Below, one piece after another: positions 1 to 12,000 of a stretch of DNA of 64,000 nt. The position numbers and the translations under genes are program-made. This stretch comes from Hetaerina americana (taxonomy: Eukaryota; Arthropoda; Insecta; Odonata; Calopterygidae). The number at the start of each line of letters is the position of its first letter. Within the stretch, counting starts at the first letter, position 1. The notes beneath the pieces were generated by a model. That model searched no databases and had not been told where the DNA came from. It saw only the letters and a program-made list of their open reading frames with translations. Where the stretch lies: assembly GCA_022747635.1 (NCBI GenBank), contig JAKTNV010000060.1:2707872-2771871 (forward strand), given 5' to 3'.

Positions 1-79
1 CTGGGCAGCCACAGTTCTTCTTCTTGCCATATCCTGACGTCTCTGCCGTCGTTGATGCTGCCTCTCCAAAATTTCCCTC
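1..79 (-). CDS. Arp5: ARP5 exon 9 (cut by window edge)
   Basis: The acceptor is TTTCAATCAG at 80-81. One base completes the Arg codon from exon 8. It then reads [20 protein letters not shown] and RTVAAQ, a very basic helix like the Arg-rich stretch near RRTAASQ seen in some ARP5 inserts. It is open to position 1. Confidence 0.82.
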
Positions 80-3000
80 CTGATTGAAATGACGTATCTC
101 TCATTAAATACAGCATCTAAATGTTATTGATTTGGCATAAGCAATTCAGCATTGGGTTTGGTCCCAAGTCAACCTGTGATCAACTTCATAGCTGGTTGGC
201 AGATGTTCTATTGAAATTGGGCATTGAATCACCTGAGGGGAATGCCCCCTCCAAGTGATTCGTATAATTGATGATCACATGCAAAGTTAACTTCAGGCAA
301 TGTATATTATCGTACTATGGGTGATGAGAACCAATTCCCTGAGATTTACAGAAATTTGGAAAGTTAGCTTTCGATTTATATTAGTGAAAATATAATGAAG
401 TATATTTCTTCACACTTGGGATGTAGATGCTGCCCTTCATCTTCCATTAATATCCAGGGCTAAATAGTGATGCTAGCATATAAAAGGAAAAATAAGTAAG
501 GTCAAAGCTTACATAACACCTTTATTCTTCATTAATAATGGCAACATCACAACAGGGCATAGCTGTCCCCATTCATTGAATAAATATTTCACTCACCCAA
601 CAGAAAAGGACTTTAATGCTAAGTGATTCAGCGAGGAAAATTTTCCTTGGATTAAATAACATACTTCGAAGAATAGAGCAAGTTATTATCAAACAAAATA
701 CAATTTGATAGAATATTTATCATAGAGATTTAATAAAAATGAGATTCAAACTAATGCTCAAACAATCAAATTGTTTAAAGCATACTGGTGATCTGAAAAC
801 TTTCTAACCTCAACAAGAAGATGACAGCACTCTACAACAAAAGTTGGGGAATGTGTTTGCTCAGGCGCTGAAAGATATCAGGGTCTGATTCATAAAAATT
901 AAATTTTCTCACCTGTCCACATGCTTTGTGAACAGTACACCTGTGTACCGACTATGTACACAGCCTATGCTGATGATCATGAGTTGCCTGGATATAGTCT
1001 GAACTCATGCAATGGGTACTTTACCCAATTTGGGATTGGTTCCTGAGTATACAGCTAACCATTAATTCAGTCATGGCACTTTTCACAAACCCGAGGGGAA
1101 ACCCATTTGGAAGTACATCAGGAAGTCCATAAAAAAGTCTTGTGTAATCAGGGGGCACCCCATTCACATCAAAAGGCACCTGACCCTTGTCCAAAGAGAC
1201 ATACTCGTATTCAAGTAGTCGAAAATTAATGCCACAGCATTTGGCCTTGAAGACTGGAAGAAGAATGGATGAGTCATCCCCCAAAATTTAGCCAACTATG
1301 CATGATTTTAGCCATAATGAAGAACCCAAGGAGATTTTAACAGTTTAAGTAAATAATAAAAATATTTTCAGGGTAATTATTAATGCCCAGATAAACTAGT
1401 ACACTGGGCATTAACAATTAATAGCCAGCCATTTCCTGAAACGCAATCAATATTCATTTTTCTGAGGTGAATGCCTTTTGTTAATTGGTTTTCTGTATCT
1501 AAAACAATTACTCAGGTCTAATGATTGTTTAATTTCAACAAATACAGGGAAAAATAAAGAGATGAAAATTTTAACATGGGCGACTGAAATAGTATTATAC
1601 ACCTAAAGAGCATACACTTCCTGTTAATCCTTAAGTTTAAAATATAAATTCATTTCAATGGTATTGGGCTCAACATTGTGAACGTTATTCTCAAGGAATA
1701 AAGCAAGCTTTGTAAATTCACACAAATTTATTTATACGGTACCACCGGTTTCATCACATGGGTGACATCTTCAGGTACAATTCTCTGAAAGGAGATGTGT
1801 CAACATATACATTTGAAGGTTCACAGAGAAAGAAAGTGATGCACTACTGGGACTACCAGTATTAAAATTTTTGTTGCCAATTCGCAAAGTTTGTCTTATT
1901 CCTGCTCTATAAATATATAATTATATTTAACCTCCATTGTCATTAACATACAAAACAATGTATTTCATGCCCAATCTGAGAGGAGTAGAGTCTTATCTTA
2001 TACTTATAAATGGAATTCACTCAACACTTAGAATAAGTTTACCATTACAAATACAAAGGAAGAAACTCCTACCTCTGCTTCCGTAGGTTTGAAATCCACT
2101 CCTCATAATCTTTAGGGTCCATTGAATCTTTATAAAACTTCCCTTTAGGATCCTATGGAAATGCAAAAAATATAATGTTTATTTTTATTTCACACTTTTT
2201 CACTATATATTAATTTGATTAGCGGAAGTCTCCTTGCAAAGACAAACCTGAGTGTTTGTCATTAAGTAGCATAAAAGTATATAATAAATCTACCAGTGCC
2301 TAAAAAAGTCTCGCTGATTTCTCCAATGCCAAGATGATGCTGACTGTTTTCTGGTGCAAAGAGGGTTGCGCATCACAAATACCTCCCTTAAGGCCAGACA
2401 GTCAACATGAAGTACTACCTGGGGGTTATGTGATGCCTAAGAGAGAGAATCAGGCAAGAACAGCCTAACTTTGGAGGAGCGGCGAGTTGTTTTTCATCAT
2501 AACAATGCGCTGGTTTATTTGCCTACCAGAACTCATCAACTTTAAGCAAAAAAGAAGACCGCTGTGCTTCCCCACCTACCCTACTCACCAGGCCTGGCCC
2601 TAAGTGACTTTTTTGTGTTCTCGTAGCTAAAAACTCCGCTCCAAGGGAAAAGATTTGTTATCATTCCAGAGATAGAGAAAAATTTGATGGAGAAGTTTAT
2701 GAGCATTCTGGAGGAAGCGTTCCAGGACTGTTTCAAAAAGTAGAAACACCTTTGTAACAAGAGGGGAGGAGATTACTTTAAAGGGCACCCTGATCAATAA
2801 CTTGTTGGTGAAGCATTATTTTTGTAATAAATAAGTTAAAGAAATATTTGAACAGACCTCGTAAATTATATAATTACACATACACAAAAGCACGAGGGCA
2901 GTTCAAAACAGTGTGATCATAAATATTTATTGGCATAGTTTATTGGGGAAAATATAATTTTAGGCTATTTTGCTGCCTTAATGCAAAATGTATTTGTGTT

Positions 3001-6000
3001 ACAAGTTTCACTGATTTGACTAGAAGAATGTGTCAATGGCAGGCAGTGAATGTTAAAAGCATTGCATCATGGCAATTATGGAGGTAATGCTTGACGCTGC
3101 ACTGAACTTCTGCTTTTTTTGAACGAATCAATGGCTTGGGTCTATGCAATGCTACAGGGGACATATTGAGAATATCCTCTTCCCTTGAGCATGGCTAGAA
3201 AATGGTCGATTATATTTGAAAAGAGAGAGGTTTACAGTTACAAAGGAAAGAGGACCGAGAGCTCCAGTCACAGCTCTTACAGAAGTACATGTTAACACCA
3301 CTGCCACCATTATGAGAGATGATAATCAAATACATGGGAAGGCCCAGAAGTACCCTGCCTGACCTAGAGATGGCGGTAGTTGTTTGAAAAATGTCACTGC
3401 ATTAGAAAGTATGCAATCTATAAAGCATATGTTTTAAGTTTGAAGATACTACGTTGTTCAGTAATTGTTTGGCAGCCGTCAATAGCAAAAGTATTCAATG
3501 AACTTGTGAAAACAGAGAAAATTGGTCATCGTTATGTGATACAATACTTTTATTTGAAAGGCCTCAGCCCAAACAATATAAAAGCTGAACTGGATTCTAC
3601 TCTGGGTGAGTCTGCTCCTTCATTTACCACAATAAAATATTGGTTAGCAACTTAAACAAGGCGGTACGAGCTGTCAAGATGAGCATCGCATTGGTCGATC
3701 AAATGAGGTGACGACTCCAGAAACGGTGAAGGGAACCCATCAAGTGAAACTGGATGATCGTCGACTGAAACTGCCCGAGCTAGCAGACATATTGGACATT
3801 TAAAAAAGTGCGGTACATCGCATATTAACTGAAAATACGGGCATTAGAAAGGTGCGTGGAAGAGGGGTGTGCGTTTGCTCACACTCTAGCAAAACCAGTG
3901 CCGTGAAGATGTTTCAATTGAGTGTTTAGCAAAGTTTCACAGCAACAAAGCAAAATTTTGCACCTTTTCATAACCATGGATGAAACATGGCTCCAGTACT
4001 TCACAGCCGAGACAAAAGAACAATCAAAACAATGGATTCAAAAGGGAGAACTGGCGGGATAATTTTTATTGACTATCTTCAAAAAGGAAAATTATCAACG
4101 AAGAGTATTATGCAAACTTAATGCAACGTTTGAGCGAAGAAATCAAGCAAAAGCAGCCCCATTTGGCTAAGAAGAAAGTGTTGTTTTATCAAGACAATGC
4201 ACCAGCTCACAAATCCATTATTGTGATGGCCAAAATTCATCTATTAAAGTTTGAATTGCTACCTCTTGCAGTCAATTCCCCAAATTTAGCCCCCTCAGTT
4301 TATTTCCTGTTTGCAAACTTGAAAAAATGGCTCGGTGGTCAAAGATTTTCTAACCATGAAGAAGTGATGTCAGCAGTTAATGGCTATTTTGAGGAGCAAG
4401 ACAGTTCTTATTATAAAAAGGGTATCGAACTTATTGAACATCGCTGGGAAAAGCGTATAGAGCTGAAAGGAGATCATGTTGAAAAATAAATATAATTTTT
4501 TCCAAAATATTTATGTTCGCTTTGTTAGGTCGGGTACTTCTGGGATTACCCTCGTAATGTTAAGACCACTATCAGAAATATTGACAATTCTGCTGGAAGC
4601 TACCCTAACATTTGTAAAAGAAAAACTGTATACATGAAACATTTGTGAGTTATAGGTTTGCAAAATTGCAACTATCTAATAAAAATCAATAAGAAGTGTG
4701 CTCCTTATCCTCACTCTGGTCCAGACCTAGCCCCATGTGACTTTTCCAGTTCCTCAGCGTGGAGAAATACCTTTGTGGAGAGTGTTTTTTATCATCAGAA
4801 GCAGATGTAGGTGAACTGAACATACTTCAATTCGCAATGGGTGCTGCTAACCCAATACTGCAGGTACATGATTGAAACTTGTACCTCACATACATTATAA
4901 ATCAAGCAAACAAATAATATATAATTAAAGGTTTGCACAAATTATGATTACACCAAATTGAATAACTCTCAGTTAATAGTTTTACCTAAACAATACTTGA
5001 TTAAAATTTGAAAGAAAATCATAACATAAACTATAGAAACAGCAATTCCACAATTAATATTTATTGCCAACCATGCTACAGGAGAAATCATACAATGGAG
5101 AAATTCCACTAAGGAACAGCGAAACCAGAGTCACACAACAATCATCTGAGAATATAATTAAATAAGATATGTGCACAAAATTTATAAAAAATTCATTTCC
5201 AAGCTTCAAATTTTTGAGAGATGTTTAATCAAAGGAAGGGAATTTGAAGAAACTGTAAATTTTACTAGGCAATGAAGTGATTGTTCACAATAGTAACACT
5301 ATACCAAACATTTTTACCATAAAATATAGTCGATAATATTCCAAACTTAAACAGACTTTAAATGAGCAGAAATACTTACATCAGAGACTGATTCTTCAGC
5401 TGTTGTTAAAGATGCTATTTTCTGCTTGGTTTTTTCTATTCGAGCTTGCAGCTGAAGTATACTTTTTGACAACTCAGACTCATTGCTAAGTCCACATTCT
5501 TTCAGTGTAGCCTTCACAGGTTTGCATGAAAAGAAAGTAGATGATGTTAATTAGCATTCCTAATAAAACAATGGAATATTATATGAATGCTTAGGAAGCT
5601 GTTCATAAAACAAATTAGAAAAATAATTTAATGAAATATAATGTAAAATAGCAACTGTTAGTGGCAACCAATACCATGAGGAAATGAGGAAAATTTGGTA
5701 AAATACACTATTATACACGTTTCTATTAACATTCTTCCAAGCAGTGATTTCCCTCAAAGAACGGAACCCTGGTATTTATGCTACTCATGACATTGTATAT
5801 ACAGGTCATGTGGTCAGTTCAACCTGTAAATGCAGGTAAACAATGAACACAACACCATATGTCCGTGAAACTAAAAAAAAATCCTTGTAGTAAATGCATT
5901 AGATGAAGTGATTTAATATAAACCTCATCAGCATAACTCTAAGATATGAGTGGAAAATCACACATACTCGTAGCAGCGCATCAAAAAATGAGCAGTTACT

Positions 6001-9000
6001 AGTGGCTATGCAAAACAATCTGCTAGATCTTACCTTCAACATACTACCTTGATCAAAAAGTTCCCGGAATAACCACCGTGTGGCACTCCCATCGTTCCGA
6101 TTTGAGTTCTGTTTTTTTTTGTTAAATTGGTACATCTGTTGTTGATATTCCCTTTAAATCTTAGTGTCATAACTTGACATTTGCAAAAGTTACGGTCGGT
6201 TTTCGGTATGTCCATCAGTGCTTCCTGCGATTTTTCCATTACTTCCTCTCGGCTGCTAAAACGCGTTCCCCGTAATGGTTTTTTAACTCGATTGAACAGA
6301 AAGAAGTCACAGGGAGCCAAATCAGGTGAATTCGGTGGCTGTTGGATGGTATTTGTTGCATTTTTCGTCAAAAAATTACGAATAATGATAGCACTGTGCG
6401 ACGGTGCGTTATCATGGTGCAAAATCCACGAGTTTTCTGCCCACATTTCTGGTCTCTTTCGGCGAATTGCTTCACGCAAACGTCTCATAACGCCCAAATA
6501 ATACTCTTTGTTTACTGTCTGGCCTTCTGGCAAAAATTCATGATGCACTACACCGTTGTAATCCATGAAAACCGTCAGCATTGCCTTCTTTTTTGACTGA
6601 AAACGACGTGGTTTTTTTGGTCTCGGCTCATTTGGTGAACGCCATTCACTTGCCTGATGTCTGGTTTGCGTGTCGTACTCATAAACCCACGTCTCGTCTC
6701 CAGTAATGATCCTTTTGATGAATGTGGGATCGGATTCAGCCTCGCAAATCATGTCTTTTGCGACGTCAACACGGTCTCTTTTTTGCATGAAATTGAGGTA
6801 CTTTGCTGCTACACGACAGAAACCCAAATCATTAACCACAATGTCTTGGGCGGATCCATAGGCAATGTTCAAGTCCTCCGCTATTTCTCTGATGGTTAAT
6901 TTGCGGTTATTGACCAACATTTCTTTTACTTTATCAATTTTTTCACCGACTTTCGATGTCGATGGTCTGCCACTGCGTTCATCATCTTCGATTGACTCAC
7001 GACCACTTCTGAACCGCTCGTGCCACTGGTAAACGACCGTTTTTTTTAGAGAATCGTTGCCGAAACACTTTTCCAACATTTCCAACGTCCGTGCGCCACT
7101 AAATCCGTTTTTTACGCAAAATTTAATACAAGTTCGTTGTTGCAAATTTAAATCCATTTCTGAAATTGTAAAAAATCGCCAACACACACAGAGATAGATG
7201 TACTCTTGGCTACGTAACTTTTGCAAATGTCAAGTTATGACACTAAGATTTAAAGGGAATATCAACAACAGATGTACCAATTTAACAAAAAAAACAGAAC
7301 TCAAATCGGAACGATGGGAGCGCCACACGGTGGTTATTCCGGGAACTTTTTGATCAAGGTAGTATACTTCATCATCTGAATAATCAATAAAACAACCGAT
7401 ATAAAATTCTGGCATAAGGAACTCACTTTTAGAGAGATAGGTGTCCTTTGCATAGCCAGACTGAACCTTTGCCAACAACCAATACCCTCCCTTAATTCTT
7501 TTCTCACTTTCTCCTCCTCCTCACTCTTATCTTCCATACACTTTTTCCACCAATCCTTTTCCCCTTCCTATAACCTTGACATTGTGGAAAAATTAACAAG
7601 TTCTGATCACCCATAGATCTGTAGGCAGCCGCTGGTAGGAGCAATCTGAACTACCTGACATACGTGACATAGATGGGTCTCCTATGTCAGGTAGACAGAA
7701 GGGGAGCCTGACAACGGGTCATTCAAGAAGTGCCTGTTCCTCAGTGAGGTGGCTACAAATGCATTTGACCCCAGTGGGGCAGCAATTTAAAGTGCCATTA
7801 TGGTGTCATATCAAGGAAACTATTGAGGAATGTAACAGGGAACCACCTCAAATATTTTGTCAAGCTTAGACTGACATAAACATGATATTGATGGGGCTGA
7901 CATATGCTCCATGCAGGCTGAGCCCCTTGCAACCCAGGAGTTCGACCTACAGAGGACTGCCTCAGAAAGAGAAGGAAGGCCTCTCTGCGGTGGTCACCAC
8001 ACCAAATTAAGATTAAGTTATTGTTGGGAACAGGTAGGTAAGAAACTATCAAGCATGAGATGAAGAGTGGAAATATGAATATGTTTGGGTTTTACAAGTC
8101 GAGACCAAAGGTTAGTGGCAATTATATGAGGATTAGTTACAGAATAATATGCATTGAATGGCAAGAGAGGAAGGAGGGGAGGGTAAGAGAGAGGAGAGGT
8201 CTAGGAAGGGGAGGGGAATATGCAAAGGAGGGGCCAAAATTGGGATGAGTAACATTAATAATAGGGTTATAGTATCAAATAAATTAAGGTACGAAGAAGA
8301 GTAATACAGACAATGTGGTTCTCATGAATGTTTATATGCAGACACAGCAACAAGGGAAAAATCACTAACTCAGCCTTGAGTGTGTCTACAATGCTTTCTT
8401 CTCTTTGTGAAGGAAATGCCTACATTACAAGGAGTAGTGGCGTTAACACATTTGGTTTAAGTGGTTGCAATGTGAATCAAAATGCAATTTCCTATCAAAA
8501 CAAAGTAAGTTTAAGTAGAAAAAACTGTAGGGAAGCTGAAAGTGCTCCCTTATCCCCAGATCATAATGATTTCGTAGTCGTTCAGCGCTAACATTGTCGG
8601 AGAAAGACACTGATTAAAGGCGCTGCAGACATAATTGAGCCTGAAAGCTGCAATCTCATTGGTGTTCCCAGGATAAGGAGCTTGAACATTTGGTGATTTT
8701 CCAAGGATACAGCTGCGGCAGTTAAATCCCTCAAAAGTAGATTCTCAGGAGATGTGGAAACTGGATGGTTGTTCACTAAAGGTAATTACACATATTTCCA
8801 TATGTACACTGAGAGCGACCTAATACATACTTTGAGAAGCCCAGCCATCTGGCTCCAAACTGTACTTGTCAAATGGTATTCTTTTTGTATGGCTGAGCAA
8901 AAATTGGCTCAAAGAAAAATTCTGTACCTGATTCAATTGGTGGAGTTGAAATGGTAAATGAAGGATCAAATTACTTTTACTTAAAAATATTAGTGAAGAA

Positions 9001-12000
9001 TATTCAATTTTTAAATGATAAGCTCGCTGAACTAGAAAAAACTTGCATTTAGTGAAAAACTAGACCTGATTTGCATTAGTGAACACTGGATGAGGAACAT
9101 AAATATAACAATTCCAGGTTTTGTTACAGGTGATAAATTTGTCGGAGGAATCACCATTATGGTGGAGTGATTATTATGTTAAGAGTTCACTTGTATTTGG
9201 CAATATGTCATATGTATCTCAGAATTTCAATGAAGGGCTAACACTTGAATGCTCTTTCAAAAAGTGCTCATCAAACAAAACAATTTTAGTGTTAGTAAAA
9301 TAGAGATCTCCACTAGGAAGTTACTCAAGATTCCAAGAAAAAATGGATAACTCGCTATTCTGAGTGACAAGCCATTCTGAATAGACCAAAGACATCTCAC
9401 AGTTGATTTAAATTGCAATTTGTTGATAGAAGGACATGAACAGAAACAGCTACTCCAAACCTTATATTCATATAATCTGAAACCATTAGTAAACACACCC
9501 ACCAGAGTCACTGCTAACACCCAAATATTTCTAAATAATGTTTTTACAGATTTTCTATTCGATGTTTTCAGGCTTAAATAAGTGGAAATCCATTATCACT
9601 GAAGTCAAAAATACCAATGTATCTTTCCACTAAATATTTTAATTGGTAAAACTAGTTTTGACGTATTGGCATCATCCTCTGGTACATACGAAGTTACACA
9701 TAGAGGTCGGTTATATAAACAGTGGAGGTGAAGAGGTAGCTGAAATTGGTTGAAGTTGGTGATGATGGTGGAGGGGGGCAGGCGCAGTGGGCAATGGCGA
9801 GTGGGGAGGTTAAGGTTCGAGGAAATTGGAGGTCGTCAGGAAGTTTCACAGTTGGGGGTCACAAGGCATTTACTTATATGACAGAGAAGTTGTCTCAGAC
9901 GGGAATATCTTAGAAAACAATGTCATTAAGGATATGCCCTTTTTCCACTTGTCTCATCCACAGCTCTTCTAATATCAATGCAACAATTTCAGAGTGTAAA
10001 AATCATTCGCCTTGACTGGGATTCGAACCCAGATCCCTCAATATCCGGTTGAGTGATTTAGCCACTTAAGCTACCGAGGCGTCCTCTTAAACTCTGAAAT
10101 TTTGGGGCTTTTAAAGGAACTAGATGTTGTGACGAAATACCGTACATACAATGTCACAGGCATTCGTATTCGTGCGTGAGGCGCCACTGTCCACGAGGTT
10201 AAAGCCAACTTTAAACACTTACGGTGTTTACACTTTGACAAATTCCAAAGAAACTGCGGGAGATGCCGCAACAGTAACTTTTAACGGAGTCATCCGCTAA
10301 TGTGCATTTCAATGCAACAATTTCAGAGTGTAAAAATCATTCGCCTTTTACACTCTGAAATTGTTGCATTGAAATGCACATTAGCGGATGACTCCGTTAA
10401 AAGTTACTGTTGCGGCATCTCCCGCAGTTTATTTGGAATTTGTCAAAGTGTAAACACGGTAAGTGTTTAAAGTTGGCTTTAACCTCGTGGACAGTGGCGC
10501 CTCGCGCACGAATACAAATGCCTGTGACATTGTATGTACGGTATTTCGTCACAACATCTAGTTCCTTTAAAAGCCCCAAAATCTCAGAGTTTAAGAGGAC
10601 GCCTCGGTAGCTTAAGTGGCTAAAGCACTCGACCGGATATTGAGGGATCTGGGTTCGAATCCCAGTCCAGGTGACGCCTCGGTAGCTTAAGTGGCTAAAG
10701 CACTCGACCGGATATTGAGGGATCTGGGTTCGAATCCCAGTCAAGGCGAATGATTTTTACACTCTGAAATTGTTGCATGGAAATGCACATTAGCGGATGA
10801 CTCCATTAAAAGTTACTGTTGCGGCATCTCCCGCAGTTTCTTTGGAATTTGTCTCTTCTAATATGTCAATTTCACACCCTTTTCCTATAAGGGGTAGGAT
10901 TGCAGGGGTTAAGTTACACATATATATATACATCTTAAGGAATTATAATCTGGGGAATGTCATCCTCATTAAATCAAGTATTTTTAGTTCATAAAAAAAT
11001 AGTAGGAGTCATACATTATCAACCTTAAAGGGCACATTACCAAACTCTCTTTTAGAATATTTGGGAATATTAACTGTATCTTACGTACCTTAACTGTAAC
11101 TTACATATCTACCATGCAGGGACTTATGGTAAGAAAAACAAGAGATACTTTAAAATGAATAATATCACTGTCACAAGACCAGAAGATTTAAAGATATACA
11201 TGGGAAAACATAAAACCTGTCTACGATAGCTGAAAAGCCAACATCTATGTGGACAAAATTGTTTAACAATCTGCCATATCATTTAAAAATTAGACAAGAA
11301 TTACACTACTCAAGAAAACTTCATTTGCATATCTTGTTGATGAGTGTTATCATAGGGTAAATGAATATATATATGAAAACTTAAAGGGTATATTAGTTTC
11401 CTGTCATAACTGTATTTTGTATTTATACCTCTATAATATTTATAGAGGTATAAATAAAGAGGAGTCTTTATACCTTTAGCATAAATTGACCTATATCTCA
11501 ATGACATGTTCTATACACCTATCACGTATTCTCAATACTGTGCACTGTGTCAGCTGGAAAAATAAATCAATTATTATTATTATTACTTTAGAATAAGGTA
11601 GCAAATCATCCTTTCATCAGTGGATTGGTTAAGGAACTAAAGACAGCTCCAAAGCAGCATCATTTCCAGAAGAGCAAAGAACAAAGATTACAATAATAAA
11701 ATGTTAAAAATCAATAACTGGTTTTCACCAGATGTGCTGTGAATAGCTCTATATGAACGCAATTGTATTTGGCAACTAACATGGTAAATAAATATAAATA
11801 CAATACACAATGGAAAACATTTGCCAATACATTTTCATGGTCCTAGACATGTTTCCCTAGACAGCCTTAGCTTCACCCGAGCTGTGTGATTTTTCATACA
11901 CCAAAACTTCAAGGGTGGCTCAGGGAAAGGATCTGGTCTCTCTACCCTGATGTGTGAATTCCACATGCCATTAGGCTTAATATGGGCGGAACTCCACCAT

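Larger units (their letters stand above)
9976..10865. repeat. Large fold-back element carrying three tRNA-like units
   Basis: Left arm 9976-10335 and right arm 10346-10673 are near-perfect inverted copies around the 10-nt spacer ATCATTCGCC. After the right arm the tRNA-like unit is repeated in tandem (10675-10748), followed by a direct repeat of the arm start (10749-10865). The terminal motif is GCAACAATTTCAGAGTGTAA and its inverse. A related element is at 62457-62760. No transposase. It lies in the ARP5 intron. Confidence 0.85.

Noticed and set aside
6181..6899. Three plus-strand open frames over the 6-kb mariner
   Set aside because: Antisense shadows of the transposase; no motifs of their own.
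7334..7537. Possible ARP5 exon interrupted by the mariner
   Set aside because: ARP5 exons 6 and 7 join in phase and in family alignment without it, and no acceptor/donor pair fits.
10008..10748. Calling the clover-leaf units functional tRNA-Ser genes
   Set aside because: They sit in inverted and tandem repeat copies, lack U33, and lack the long variable arm expected of tRNA-Ser. I list them only as tRNA-like.
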